The position numbers were made by a program, and so were the translations under genes. Below, in pieces: positions 40,598 through 48,330 of a stretch of DNA of 64,000 nt; positions within the stretch are counted from its first letter, which is position 1, and each line of letters starts with the position of its first letter. The stretch is from Myxococcales bacterium (lineage in GTDB: Bacteria; Myxococcota; Myxococcia; Myxococcales; JAJYLH01), in the NCBI GenBank assembly GCA_021787845.1, contig JAJYLH010000008.1, forward strand, positions 1 to 64,000. The letters run 5' to 3'. The notes below the pieces were generated by a model. That model ran no database searches. It worked only from the letters and a program-made list of their open reading frames with translations, and was not told where the DNA came from.

Positions 40598-42967
40598 ATG
40601 GCCGACGCTCCGGATCCATCGCGCATCCCGAAGTTCTACCAGGAGAGCGTCGCGCGGCGGCTCGACGTCCTGCGCGAGCGCGGCCTCCTGGCCGACCGCG
40701 ACTACCAGCTTCTCGAAAGCGGGCGGCCGACGCTGGCCATCGGCGGCGCCGACCGGATGGTCGAGAACGTCATCGGCGTCTTCGGCCTGCCGCTGGCGCT
40801 CGGCCTGAACTTCCGCGTCAACGGCAAGCCATACGCGGTTCCGATGGTCATCGAAGAGCCGTCGATCGTCGCGGGGATCTCGTCGGCGGCGAAGCTCGTC
40901 AGCGGCGCGGGCGGGTTCCAAGCGGAGAGCGCCGAGCCGCTCCTCATCGGGCAAATCCAGATCGTGGCCGTCGCGGACGGCGCCCGAGCGAAGAGCGCGC
41001 TGCTCGAAGCGAAGGCCGACATCCTGAACCTCGCGAACAGCCTGCATCCGAGCATGGTCGCGCGAGGCGGCGGCGCGCGGGACGTGGAAGTCGCCCTCCA
41101 TCCGGGCACGGCGGCCGGCGACATGGTGGTCGTCCACCTGCTCGTCGACACCAGCGACGCGATGGGCGCGAACTTCGTCAACAGCATGTGCGAGGGCATC
41201 GCGCCGCTCGTCGAGAAGATCAGTGGCGGCAAGGTCTTCCTGCGCATTCTGTCGAACCTGACCGATCGCGCGCTGGTGCGGGCGCGCGCGGCGGTGCCGG
41301 TCGAGGCGCTCGCGGGCAAAGGTTACGCGGGTGAAGAGGTGCGGGATGGCATCGTCGCGGCGAGCGAGCTCGCGCGGGTTGATCTCTATCGCGCGGTCAC
41401 GCACAACAAGGGCGTGATGAACGGCATCGACGCGGTCGCGCTGGCGACGGGCAACGACTGGCGCGCCATCGAGGCCGCGGCGCACGCCTGGGCGGGGCGC
41501 GGTGCGGGCTACCTGCCGCTGACGGATTGGCGCATCGGGCCGAACGGGGAGCTCGCGGGCAGTCTGGAGATGCCGCTGAAGGTCGGCATCGTCGGCGGAA
41601 GCTCGCAGTCGAATCCCGCGGCGGGCATCAACCTGCGGCTTCTCGGGGTCGGCTCGGCGCGGGAGCTGGCGGAGGTGATGGGCGCGGTCGGTCTGGCGCA
41701 AAACCTCGCCGCGCTGCGGGCGCTGGTGACGCAGGGCATTCAACAGGGTCATATGACCCTGCACGCGCGCAGCGTCGCGATGGCAGCGGGCGCGTCGCCG
41801 GAACATTTCGATGCGGTCGTCGATCGGCTGGTCGAGGGAGGCGACATCAAGCTCTGGCGCGCCGAGGAGATTGTCGCGGACATCGAAAAGATGGCGGCCG
41901 CGGAGCTGGGGCGCGCGCGCAAAGAGGAGGTAGGATGGGTGGAGCGAAAGCGGAGCCCATCGATCCAGCGATCGCCGCACGATGAGCTGCGCTCCGTTCC
42001 ACCCATCCTACAGCTTGCGGGGGGGGAAAAAAGGGGGCTTGCCCGGTCTCCGCTCGGTGCCGGCATCGGAAAGGTGATTCTTCTCGGCGAGCACGCGGTC
42101 GTCTACGGCAGCCATGCGATCGCCGCGCCGGTGCCGCTCGCCATCGAGGCGAGGGTCGAAGACCGGCCCGAAGGGATTCACCTCTTGATTCCGTCGTGGG
42201 GCGTCGAAGAGAAAATGCTGGAACGCCAGGCCCCGCGCGACTCGATTCAACAATCGCTGGGGCTCATCCTCGACCGGCTCGGGCTGGAAGGGCGCGCGAT
42301 GGGCATCGAGGTCTTTCCGCACATCCCGCGGGCGATGGGCCTGGGCAGCTCGGCGGCGCTGGCGGTGGCGGTCATCCGGGCGCTGATTGGGCACTACGGC
42401 CTCGCCGTCGACGACGAGCGCGTCTGCGCCATCGCCTTCGAGTGCGAGAAAATCGCGCATGGCACGCCGTCGGGAATCGACAACACGCTCGCAACCTATG
42501 GCCGGCCGATTCTGTTCAAACGCGGCGACCCGCCCGAACGGCGCGAGCTCCGGGTGCCCAAGCCCATCCCGATTGTGCTCGGCGTCACCGGCGTCGAAAG
42601 CCTGACGGCGCGGATGGTCGCGCGCGTGCGCGAGGCGTGGCAACGAAACGAGAGCCTGTACGACGGCATCTTCCGCGAAATCGACGCGCTGGCGATGCAG
42701 GCGACGGCGGCCATCGGGACCTACGACCTCCCGCGGCTGGGCGAGCTGATGAACGTGAACCAGGGCCTGCTCAACGCGCTGGGCGTCTCCAGCCAGGAGC
42801 TGGAGCGGCTCATCCATCTCGCGCGGGAGCACGGCGCGCTGGGCGCCAAGCTGACCGGCGGCGGCGGGGGCGGATCGGTCGTGGCAGTCTGCCCCGACAG
42901 CGTCGAGGCGGTCGCCACCGCCATGCGGGAATCCGGGTATCGCGCCATCGTCACACAGGTCGGATAG
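40598..42967 (+). CDS. Fused class II HMG-CoA reductase and mevalonate kinase
   Basis: 789 residues carrying two enzymes of the mevalonate route to isoprenoids. Residues 1 to about 440 are a class II (MvaA-type) HMG-CoA reductase: RMVENVIGVFGLPLALGLNF (catalytic Glu), DAMGANFVNSMCE, HNKGVMNGIDAV (Lys), ATGNDWRAIE (Asp), and GHMTLHARS (His). From about residue 488 comes a GHMP mevalonate kinase: GKVILLGEHAVVYG, PRAMGLGSSAALAVA, TPSGIDNT and KLTGGGGGGSVVAV. The linker contains a REP palindrome (41930-42011) and a G8-A6-G5 run. The usual genes are separate with their own starts, so this fusion looks insertion-derived. A GAGGG site precedes ATG 40598. Confidence 0.92.
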   Translation: MADAPDPSRIPKFYQESVARRLDVLRERGLLADRDYQLLESGRPTLAIGGADRMVENVIGVFGLPLALGLNFRVNGKPYAVPMVIEEPSIVAGISSAAKLVSGAGGFQAESAEPLLIGQIQIVAVADGARAKSALLEAKADILNLANSLHPSMVARGGGARDVEVALHPGTAAGDMVVVHLLVDTSDAMGANFVNSMCEGIAPLVEKISGGKVFLRILSNLTDRALVRARAAVPVEALAGKGYAGEEVRDGIVAASELARVDLYRAVTHNKGVMNGIDAVALATGNDWRAIEAAAHAWAGRGAGYLPLTDWRIGPNGELAGSLEMPLKVGIVGGSSQSNPAAGINLRLLGVGSARELAEVMGAVGLAQNLAALRALVTQGIQQGHMTLHARSVAMAAGASPEHFDAVVDRLVEGGDIKLWRAEEIVADIEKMAAAELGRARKEEVGWVERKRSPSIQRSPHDELRSVPPILQLAGGEKRGLARSPLGAGIGKVILLGEHAVVYGSHAIAAPVPLAIEARVEDRPEGIHLLIPSWGVEEKMLERQAPRDSIQQSLGLILDRLGLEGRAMGIEVFPHIPRAMGLGSSAALAVAVIRALIGHYGLAVDDERVCAIAFECEKIAHGTPSGIDNTLATYGRPILFKRGDPPERRELRVPKPIPIVLGVTGVESLTARMVARVREAWQRNESLYDGIFREIDALAMQATAAIGTYDLPRLGELMNVNQGLLNALGVSSQELERLIHLAREHGALGAKLTGGGGGGSVVAVCPDSVEAVATAMRESGYRAIVTQVG
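41930..42011. repeat. REP-like palindrome in the HMGR-MVK linker
   Basis: 82 bases: left arm GTAGGATGGGTGGAGCG, right arm CGTTCCACCCATCCTAC, with internal GCGGAGC/GCTGCGCTCC pairing. This GTAGGATGGGTGGAGCGAAG type is a common REP motif in Proteobacteria-like genomes. It is open in frame with both flanking enzymes. Confidence 0.9.
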
Positions 42968-42993
42968 GGGCCTCGCGGCGCCGTCGACCGGTC

Positions 42994-43073
42994 CGGAAGA
43001 CTTTGGAACCTGCCCGGAAGACTTTGGATCCTGTCCGCGAGACTTCCGGAGCTGTCCGCGAGACTTCCGGTGT
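42994..43073. repeat. Four imperfect 20-21-base tandem repeats
   Basis: CGGAAGACTTTGGAACCTGC-like units, two with CTTTGGA and two with CTTCCGGA, between the mevalonate kinase stop and the convergent ferredoxin-thioredoxin gene. They contain no hairpin with a T-run. Confidence 0.75.
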
Positions 43074-43085
43074 CCGTCGATCGCG

Positions 43086-43712
43086 CTAGTTCGCGCGGAG
43101 GATGCTCTGAATCTTCTGGCGCAATTGCGACTCGGGCGCCGCGCCGACCTCGCGCGCGATTTCCCGTCCGCCGTGGAAGAACAGCAGCGTCGGGATGCCG
43201 TGGATGGCGTAGCGCGCCGGCACCGCCTGGCACTCCTCGGTGTCGAGCTTGAAGAACTTCATCCGCCCCTCGAACTCCGCCGCGAGCTTCTTGAACGCCG
43301 GGGCAATCGCCTTGCACGGCGCGCACCATTCGGCCCAGAAGTCGACCACCACCGGCAAGTCGCTCGCCAGAACGTCGTTGGAGAAGGTGGCGCAGTCGAC
43401 GTGGGCGAGGTTCGGTCCGAGCGAGCGCGGGTCCGCCGGCCTCACGCCATAGCGTTTGAAGAACAGGTCGTCGGCGGTCTCGCCGCTGTTCTCGAGCTTG
43501 TTTCGCAGCGCCGCGAGCGCTTCACGCGTCGGCGCGTAGTGGATGGCGCTGGATGGGCACAGCCGCGTGCACATGCCGTTGCAGTCGCCGCAGGTCTCCG
43601 CATCGATGGCCCACTTGCCGCCGGACATCGAGAAGGCCCCGCGACGGCACATGCGCGCGGCGTTGCAGTGGGGCGAGTTGTCGCAGGCACGAAGGTCGAC
43701 GAACGCAGGCAT
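43086..43712 (-). CDS. Ferredoxin-thioredoxin fusion protein
   Basis: 208 residues. Residues 1-60 are a small iron-sulfur domain: C10, C16, C22 and a ferredoxin-type C41-x2-C44-x3-C48-x3-C52-P, enough for two [4Fe-4S] clusters. A short linker follows. From about residue 95 comes a complete thioredoxin: VVVDFWAEWCAPCKAIAPAF with the WCAPC redox site, IHGIPTLLFFHGG (cis-Pro) and QKIQSILR. ATG 43712 is preceded by GGAGG at four bases. A one-protein link from ferredoxin-like electron transfer to disulfide reduction is implied, without a separate ferredoxin-thioredoxin reductase. That is inference. The upstream Arg-rich open frame is not coding. Confidence 0.9.
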   Translation of the reverse strand: MPAFVDLRACDNSPHCNAARMCRRGAFSMSGGKWAIDAETCGDCNGMCTRLCPSSAIHYAPTREALAALRNKLENSGETADDLFFKRYGVRPADPRSLGPNLAHVDCATFSNDVLASDLPVVVDFWAEWCAPCKAIAPAFKKLAAEFEGRMKFFKLDTEECQAVPARYAIHGIPTLLFFHGGREIAREVGAAPESQLRQKIQSILRAN

Positions 43713-43859
43713 GAATCCTCCGGAGCGGTCCCAAGCTCCGCGCGATGAGAGCCCGAGGGCGGAAAACGGATTCACGCGCCGGACGCGCGGCCCGCCAGCC
43801 GGGGATGAGGTCCGCTCGCCCGCTTGACGGCCGACCGTCGCCGGAGTAAGCCGCAGCTC

Positions 43860-45107
43860 ATGTTGGCGATCAAATCCCCGCGGCTCGCGGTCCGTTCGCG
43901 CGCGCTCGCTCTCGTCGCTTGCGCGGCGCTGCTCAGCTCGCCTGTCGCGGCCGCTCATCCGCCGGGCAGCGCGGCTTCCCATCCCGACCGCACCTGCCCC
44001 GCTCATCCCGAGTCAGCGGTGAGAGGGGCGAAGCGGTTCTACCTCGAAGCGAAGACGCTCTACGGCGAGGGGGACTACCCGGCGGCCGCGCGGCGCCTGG
44101 CGCAGGCCCTGAAGCTCGACCCGGCGGCGGTGCTGTACTTCAACCTCGGGCAGGCGCTCCGACTTGCCGGCGACGCCCGCGGGGCCATCAACGCCTACAC
44201 CACGTTCCTGAAGATGGATCCCCACGCGACAAACGCGGCGACGGCGCGGGAGAGGATGGTCGAGCTCGCGCAGGCGATGGCGGGAAGCGCGGTGCCGGAC
44301 ACGACGCCGCCCCGGATTACCGCGCAGTTGCCGGCCTCGGTGCCGGCGGGGCAGCTCTTCGAGCTGGCGGCGACGATGCAGGATCCGAGCGGCATCTTCC
44401 AGCCGAAGCTGATGTACCGGCGCGCCGGGCAGTCGAGCTACATCGGCGTGGGGATGTCCGGAGGGCAGGAGCGCTTCGTGGCGGCGCTGCCGGCGATGGA
44501 GCCCGGCACGCTCGAGCTCTACTTCGAGGCCTACGACGGCAAGGGCAACGGGCCCTCGCGCGACGGCACCCCGACGTACCCGCTGCGGGTGACGGTCTTG
44601 GCCACGCCCGTGCCACGAGGTCTAGACGAGCCGCCGGTTCATCCGAATTTCGTCGCGCCTGGGAACGGTTCCGCTCCTGCTCTCCATCCTCGCTCCGCGG
44701 CCGCGGAACCGGGGTTCGTCCTCCCGCCGGTCAGCAACCCCGACCATCTTATCGGCACCGCTCCTGTCCCTCCCGGTGCCGCTCATCCCCGGCGCGGCCC
44801 CTCGACTGCGCTCGGGGTGAGCGGCACGAGCACGTGGCGCCTGCCCGCGTGGGTGTCGTCGGGCGTGACGGTCGCCGCGCTGGGCGTGGGCGCGTACTTC
44901 ATCTCGGCGGCCGCCGGCGGAGCCTCGCGCGCCTCGTCGGCCGAGACGCAATCCGCCGTCGACGCCGCCCGCGCGGACGCCCAGCACGACACCCTCGGCG
45001 CGAACATCTCCTTCGGCACTGCCGCCGTCGCCGCCGTCACCGCCGGAGTGATGTGGTGGCTCGAGTACCGGACGCCCAGCGCGGACGCGCAGAGGACGAT
45101 TCCATGA
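43860..45107 (+). CDS. Exported TPR protein upstream of the FGE lipoproteins
   Basis: 415 residues. Signal peptide (SRALALVACAALLSSPVAAA), TPR pair (AKRFYLEAKTLYGEGDYPAAARRLAQAL, YFNLGQALRLAGDARGAINAYTTFLKM), then an Ig-like beta-domain (TPPRITAQLPASVPAGQLFEL, MEPGTLELYFEAYDGKGNG). A Pro-rich linker with the PSTALGVSG repeat follows, and near the end a membrane helix pair (VSSGVTVAALGVGAYFISAAA, GTAAVAAVTAGVMWWLEY). Its stop overlaps the next gene's ATG by four bases, so both are probably translated together. ATG 43860 is the first start giving a signal peptide. The nearest GGAG is rather far upstream. Confidence 0.8.
   Translation: MLAIKSPRLAVRSRALALVACAALLSSPVAAAHPPGSAASHPDRTCPAHPESAVRGAKRFYLEAKTLYGEGDYPAAARRLAQALKLDPAAVLYFNLGQALRLAGDARGAINAYTTFLKMDPHATNAATARERMVELAQAMAGSAVPDTTPPRITAQLPASVPAGQLFELAATMQDPSGIFQPKLMYRRAGQSSYIGVGMSGGQERFVAALPAMEPGTLELYFEAYDGKGNGPSRDGTPTYPLRVTVLATPVPRGLDEPPVHPNFVAPGNGSAPALHPRSAAAEPGFVLPPVSNPDHLIGTAPVPPGAAHPRRGPSTALGVSGTSTWRLPAWVSSGVTVAALGVGAYFISAAAGGASRASSAETQSAVDAARADAQHDTLGANISFGTAAVAAVTAGVMWWLEYRTPSADAQRTIP
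44799..44824. repeat. Interspersed repeat, reverse copy, in frame
   Basis: CCCTCGACTGCGCTCGGGGT followed by GAGCGG, read as PSTALGVSG in the TPR protein. Confidence 0.7.
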
Positions 45108-46657
45108 CGAAGCATCGGGACTGCACCAGTAGGATGGACAGTCCCGTCGAGCGCGGCTCTTCGCGGTCGGCGGGCTGTCCGTCCGAGAGCGATCGTTCGC
45201 CTCGGCGGCCGTCCTGCACACGGATGCTCTGGAAGGACGGGCAGCCGGGAATCGCGTTGCGATTCCGCGGACTGCCCATCCTACTGCCGTTTCTCGCCCT
45301 CGCCGCCTGCACGCAGATCACCTCGCCCTCGCAGCTGTCGCCTACGGCGGGCGCGGGGGTGACGCTCGACCCCTCGACGGAGACGCTGAGCGTCGACGCC
45401 TCGAAGGTGCCGGTGCTGTCGGGCGCGTGTCCGACCGGCGAGGTCGTGTCGCGGTCGAGCGCCGGCTGGACGTGCGTGCCTCTCGAACCGGGACCGCGCG
45501 GAGACCCGGGCGCGACCGGGCCACAGGGTCCGCCGGGCGCGTCGATCATCGCGGAGCCGGTGCAGCCCGGCGACTCGCACTGTCCGACGGGCGGGACGAA
45601 GCTCACTGCGGGCGATGTCGTCACCTATGCCTGCAACGGCGCGTCCGGAGCGCCGGGAGACCCGGGGCCGCAAGGCGCGCCGGGCGAACGCGGCGCTCAA
45701 GGTCCGCCGGGCACGTCGGTCGTCGGGACCTCGCTCACCATGGGCGATGCGCACTGCGCGAGCGGCGGGAGCCAGTTCGTCGCGGGCCAGGCCACGACCT
45801 ACGCCTGCAACGGAGCGCCGGGGTCCGCAGGCCCGCCGGCCGACACGAGCGCGCTCACCGACCTCCAGAACGGAGTGGCGACGCTCCAGGCGACCATCGC
45901 GACGTTGCAGGCGAAGGCGAACGACCAGACGACGAGGCTCGCGACGCTGGAGGCGAACCTGTGCCCGCCGGGATGGTCGGTCGCGACGGAAGCCGGGTTC
46001 ACCGGGACGCTCTGCGAGAAGGCCGTCGCGGGTGAGACCGACGAGATGGTCAAAGTCGGCGACTACTGGATCGACCGCTTCGAGATGTCCACCTGCGGCT
46101 CGGGCTCGATGGGCGACTCGAGCGGCAACGGCTACGGCACCACGGCGATCGGATGCTCGGTGTCCGGCGTGATGCCGACGACGACCATCACCTGGTTCCA
46201 GGCCGCGCAGATGTGCGCCAACGCCGGGAAGAAGCTGTGTACGAATCAGGAGTGGCAGATCGCAGCCAGCGGCACGCCCGAACCCAACGGCAATGGCGGT
46301 GCGACGGGATGTGGCATACTCGGCTCCCCTGCCAAAACGATGTCTCGTAGCGGCTGCGTCAGCAGTATCGGCGCTTATGACATGATCGGAAATCTCTGGG
46401 AATGGACAAGCGACTGGCATCAGGCGGGAGTAACCTGGATGACCAGCGACGGCCAGTCGGCCACGCCTTGGCCTGCGGGATATGGAGACGATGCGACATG
46501 GAACATCAACGGGCGCGTCGATGACGGCCGCGGCTGGAACAACGGGCTCCCCGCCGCTGGAGAACGTGGCGCCGGAGCGTTCGGTGTGAGCTGGTACGAC
46601 GCGCCATCAAACAGCTCTACGAACATCGGCGCTCGCTGCTGCATCGGAGGTGAGTGA
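45104..46657 (+). CDS. Collagen-like FGE/SUMF1-domain lipoprotein, paralogue 1
   Basis: 517 residues from ATG 45104, coupled to the TPR gene. The first 68 residues are mostly encoded by a REPIN. The hydrophobic core (LPILLPFLALAAC) ends in a lipobox with the lipidated Cys at 69. An internal ATG at 45224 would shorten the signal to 28 residues. Next come two Gly-X-Y collagen-like stretches (PGPRGDPGATGPQGPPGAS, PGDPGPQGAPGERGAQGPPG), a heptad coiled coil (LQNGVATLQATIATLQAKA), then an FGE-sulfatase/C-type-lectin-like domain: YWIDRFEMSTC, ITWFQAAQMCANAGKKLC, GNLWEWTSDW and GARCCIGG. This is probably a trimeric surface stalk with a ligand-binding head. True FGE catalysis is not supported. Confidence 0.85.
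   Translation: MTKHRDCTSRMDSPVERGSSRSAGCPSESDRSPRRPSCTRMLWKDGQPGIALRFRGLPILLPFLALAACTQITSPSQLSPTAGAGVTLDPSTETLSVDASKVPVLSGACPTGEVVSRSSAGWTCVPLEPGPRGDPGATGPQGPPGASIIAEPVQPGDSHCPTGGTKLTAGDVVTYACNGASGAPGDPGPQGAPGERGAQGPPGTSVVGTSLTMGDAHCASGGSQFVAGQATTYACNGAPGSAGPPADTSALTDLQNGVATLQATIATLQAKANDQTTRLATLEANLCPPGWSVATEAGFTGTLCEKAVAGETDEMVKVGDYWIDRFEMSTCGSGSMGDSSGNGYGTTAIGCSVSGVMPTTTITWFQAAQMCANAGKKLCTNQEWQIAASGTPEPNGNGGATGCGILGSPAKTMSRSGCVSSIGAYDMIGNLWEWTSDWHQAGVTWMTSDGQSATPWPAGYGDDATWNINGRVDDGRGWNNGLPAAGERGAGAFGVSWYDAPSNSSTNIGARCCIGGE
45127..45286. mobile_element. REPIN-like element D, in the signal-peptide region of paralogue 1
   Basis: 160 bases from CAGTAGGATGGACAGTCCCG to CGGACTGCCCATCCTACTG. 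The last codons (CCCATCCTACTG) encode PILL, the beginning of the hydrophobic core. Confidence 0.88.
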
Positions 46658-46658
46658 G

Positions 46659-48329
46659 ATGAAGCAGCTAATGCTGGGCCATCGAGGCCAGACCAGTAGG
46701 TTGGACGGTCCGGTTCGCACGCCAGTAGGTTGGACGGTCCGGCCGTGCGCGACAGCGCAAAGGCCGGCCGTCCGACATTCCAGAGCGATCGCTGATCCGA
46801 CCCTGCCGAGCGATCGCCGCACGCCCGCTATGAGCGATCGCACTGGAAAGACGGACGGCCGGTCGCGTGATCATGCCAGCGCCGTGCACATTCCCAAGGC
46901 GACCGGACCGTCCATCCTACTGTGCTTGCTGGCTGCCTGCATCCAGATTCCCGCGCCGCAGCACCCGGCGCCGAAGGCGGGGCCGGGCATCGCGGTGAGC
47001 TCCGGGACGGTGAGCGTCGATGCGTCGAAGGTGCCGGTGGTCACGGGAACGTGCCGCGCTGGCGACGTCGTGTCGCGTTCGGGGAGCGGCTGGGGGTGCG
47101 AGCCTCCGACTCCGGGGCCGAAGGGAGACACGGGCGAGACCGGACCGCAAGGCCCGGCGGGCGGGTCGGTGGCCTCGGAGCCCGTGAGCGAAGGCGACTC
47201 GCACTGCCCGTTCGGCGGGACCAAGCTCACGGCCGGAGGCGCGGACACCTACGTCTGCAACGGCGCGCCCGGCCAGAAGGGAGCCCAAGGGTCGCAAGGC
47301 CCGCAAGGGAATCCCGGCGACCAGGGACCGCCGGGCGCGTCGGTGGTCGCGACGCCGCTCGACGCGGGCGACTCGCACTGCGCGTACGGCGGGAGCCAGT
47401 TCGTCACGGGCCAGGTCACGACCTACGCCTGCAACGGAGCGCCCGGGCCGCAGGGCGACGCCGGCACTCCGTGCGACGCGAGCGCGATTGCGGACATGCA
47501 GAACACGCTGACGACGCTCCAGGGAACCGCCGCGGCGCTGCAAACAACCATCGCGAGCCAGGAGACGCGGCTGGCGACGCTCGAGGCGAACCTCTGCCCG
47601 CCGGGATGGTCCGCGACGACCGTGAGCGAGCCGAACTTCAAGGGACCCATCTGCACCAAACAGGTCTCGGGCTCCACCGACGAGATGGTCAAGGTCGGTG
47701 ACTACTGGATCGACCGGTTCGAGATGTCCACCTGCGGCTCGGGCTCGATGGGCGACGCGAGCGGCAACGGCTACGGCACGACCGCCGTCGGATGCTCGGT
47801 GTCCGGCGTGATGCCGACGACGAGCATCACCTGGTTCCAGGCCGCGCAGATGTGCGCCAACGCAGGCAAGACACTCTGCACGAATCAAGAGTGGCAGATC
47901 GCAGTGAGCGGCACACCGGACCCCGGAGCGTCGGACGGCAGCGGCGGCGCGTGCAACACGCAGTCGAACGGCCCGAGGAACACGGGTCTCGGGACCAACT
48001 GCCGGTCGACCTTCGGCGCCGAGGACATGATCGGCAACCTCTGGGAGTGGACCAGCGATTGGCATCAGGCAGGGGTGCTGTGGATGACGAGCGATGGGCA
48101 GTCGGCAACGCCCTGGCCGTCGGGTTACGGGAGCGACGCGACGTGGAACATCAATGGGCGGACGTCTTCGAACCCCGCACCATATACAGACGGGTTGCCG
48201 GCTGCGGGCGTCCGGGGCGGGAGCTGTGCTTGCGGCTCCATGGCCGGCGCGTTTTCGGTGCTCTGGCGCGACGCGCCGTCGGGCAAGATGTGGGACCGCG
48301 GTGCCCGCTGCTGCATCGGAGGTGAGTGA
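46659..48329 (+). CDS. Collagen-like FGE/SUMF1-domain lipoprotein, paralogue 2
   Basis: 556 residues from ATG 46659, behind GGAGG located in the last codons of paralogue 1. REPIN E supplies most of the first 90 residues. The lipobox is ILLCLLAAC with Cys 94. An in-element ATG at 46830 would give a 36-residue signal. Collagen-like GPKGDTGETGPQGPAG and GAQGSQGPQGNPGDQGPPG segments, coiled coil (MQNTLTTLQGTAAALQTTI), and the FGE-like head with YWIDRFEMSTC, ITWFQAAQMC and NLWEWTSDWHQAG. Compared with paralogue 1 the head is nearly the same up to TWNINGR; then it differs by insertions and substitutions (SSNPAPYTDG, SCACGSMAG) before GARCCIGG. Confidence 0.85.
   Translation: MKQLMLGHRGQTSRLDGPVRTPVGWTVRPCATAQRPAVRHSRAIADPTLPSDRRTPAMSDRTGKTDGRSRDHASAVHIPKATGPSILLCLLAACIQIPAPQHPAPKAGPGIAVSSGTVSVDASKVPVVTGTCRAGDVVSRSGSGWGCEPPTPGPKGDTGETGPQGPAGGSVASEPVSEGDSHCPFGGTKLTAGGADTYVCNGAPGQKGAQGSQGPQGNPGDQGPPGASVVATPLDAGDSHCAYGGSQFVTGQVTTYACNGAPGPQGDAGTPCDASAIADMQNTLTTLQGTAAALQTTIASQETRLATLEANLCPPGWSATTVSEPNFKGPICTKQVSGSTDEMVKVGDYWIDRFEMSTCGSGSMGDASGNGYGTTAVGCSVSGVMPTTSITWFQAAQMCANAGKTLCTNQEWQIAVSGTPDPGASDGSGGACNTQSNGPRNTGLGTNCRSTFGAEDMIGNLWEWTSDWHQAGVLWMTSDGQSATPWPSGYGSDATWNINGRTSSNPAPYTDGLPAAGVRGGSCACGSMAGAFSVLWRDAPSGKMWDRGARCCIGGE
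46694..46922. mobile_element. REPIN-like element E, in the signal-peptide region of paralogue 2
   Basis: 229 bases. Starts with a duplicated head CAGTAGGTTGGACGGTCCGG (46694 and 46722) and ends CGGACCGTCCATCCTACTG. Internal GAGCGATCGC/GCGATCGCAC palindromes. A variant subtype of elements A-D. Confidence 0.88.
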
Positions 48330-48330
48330 G

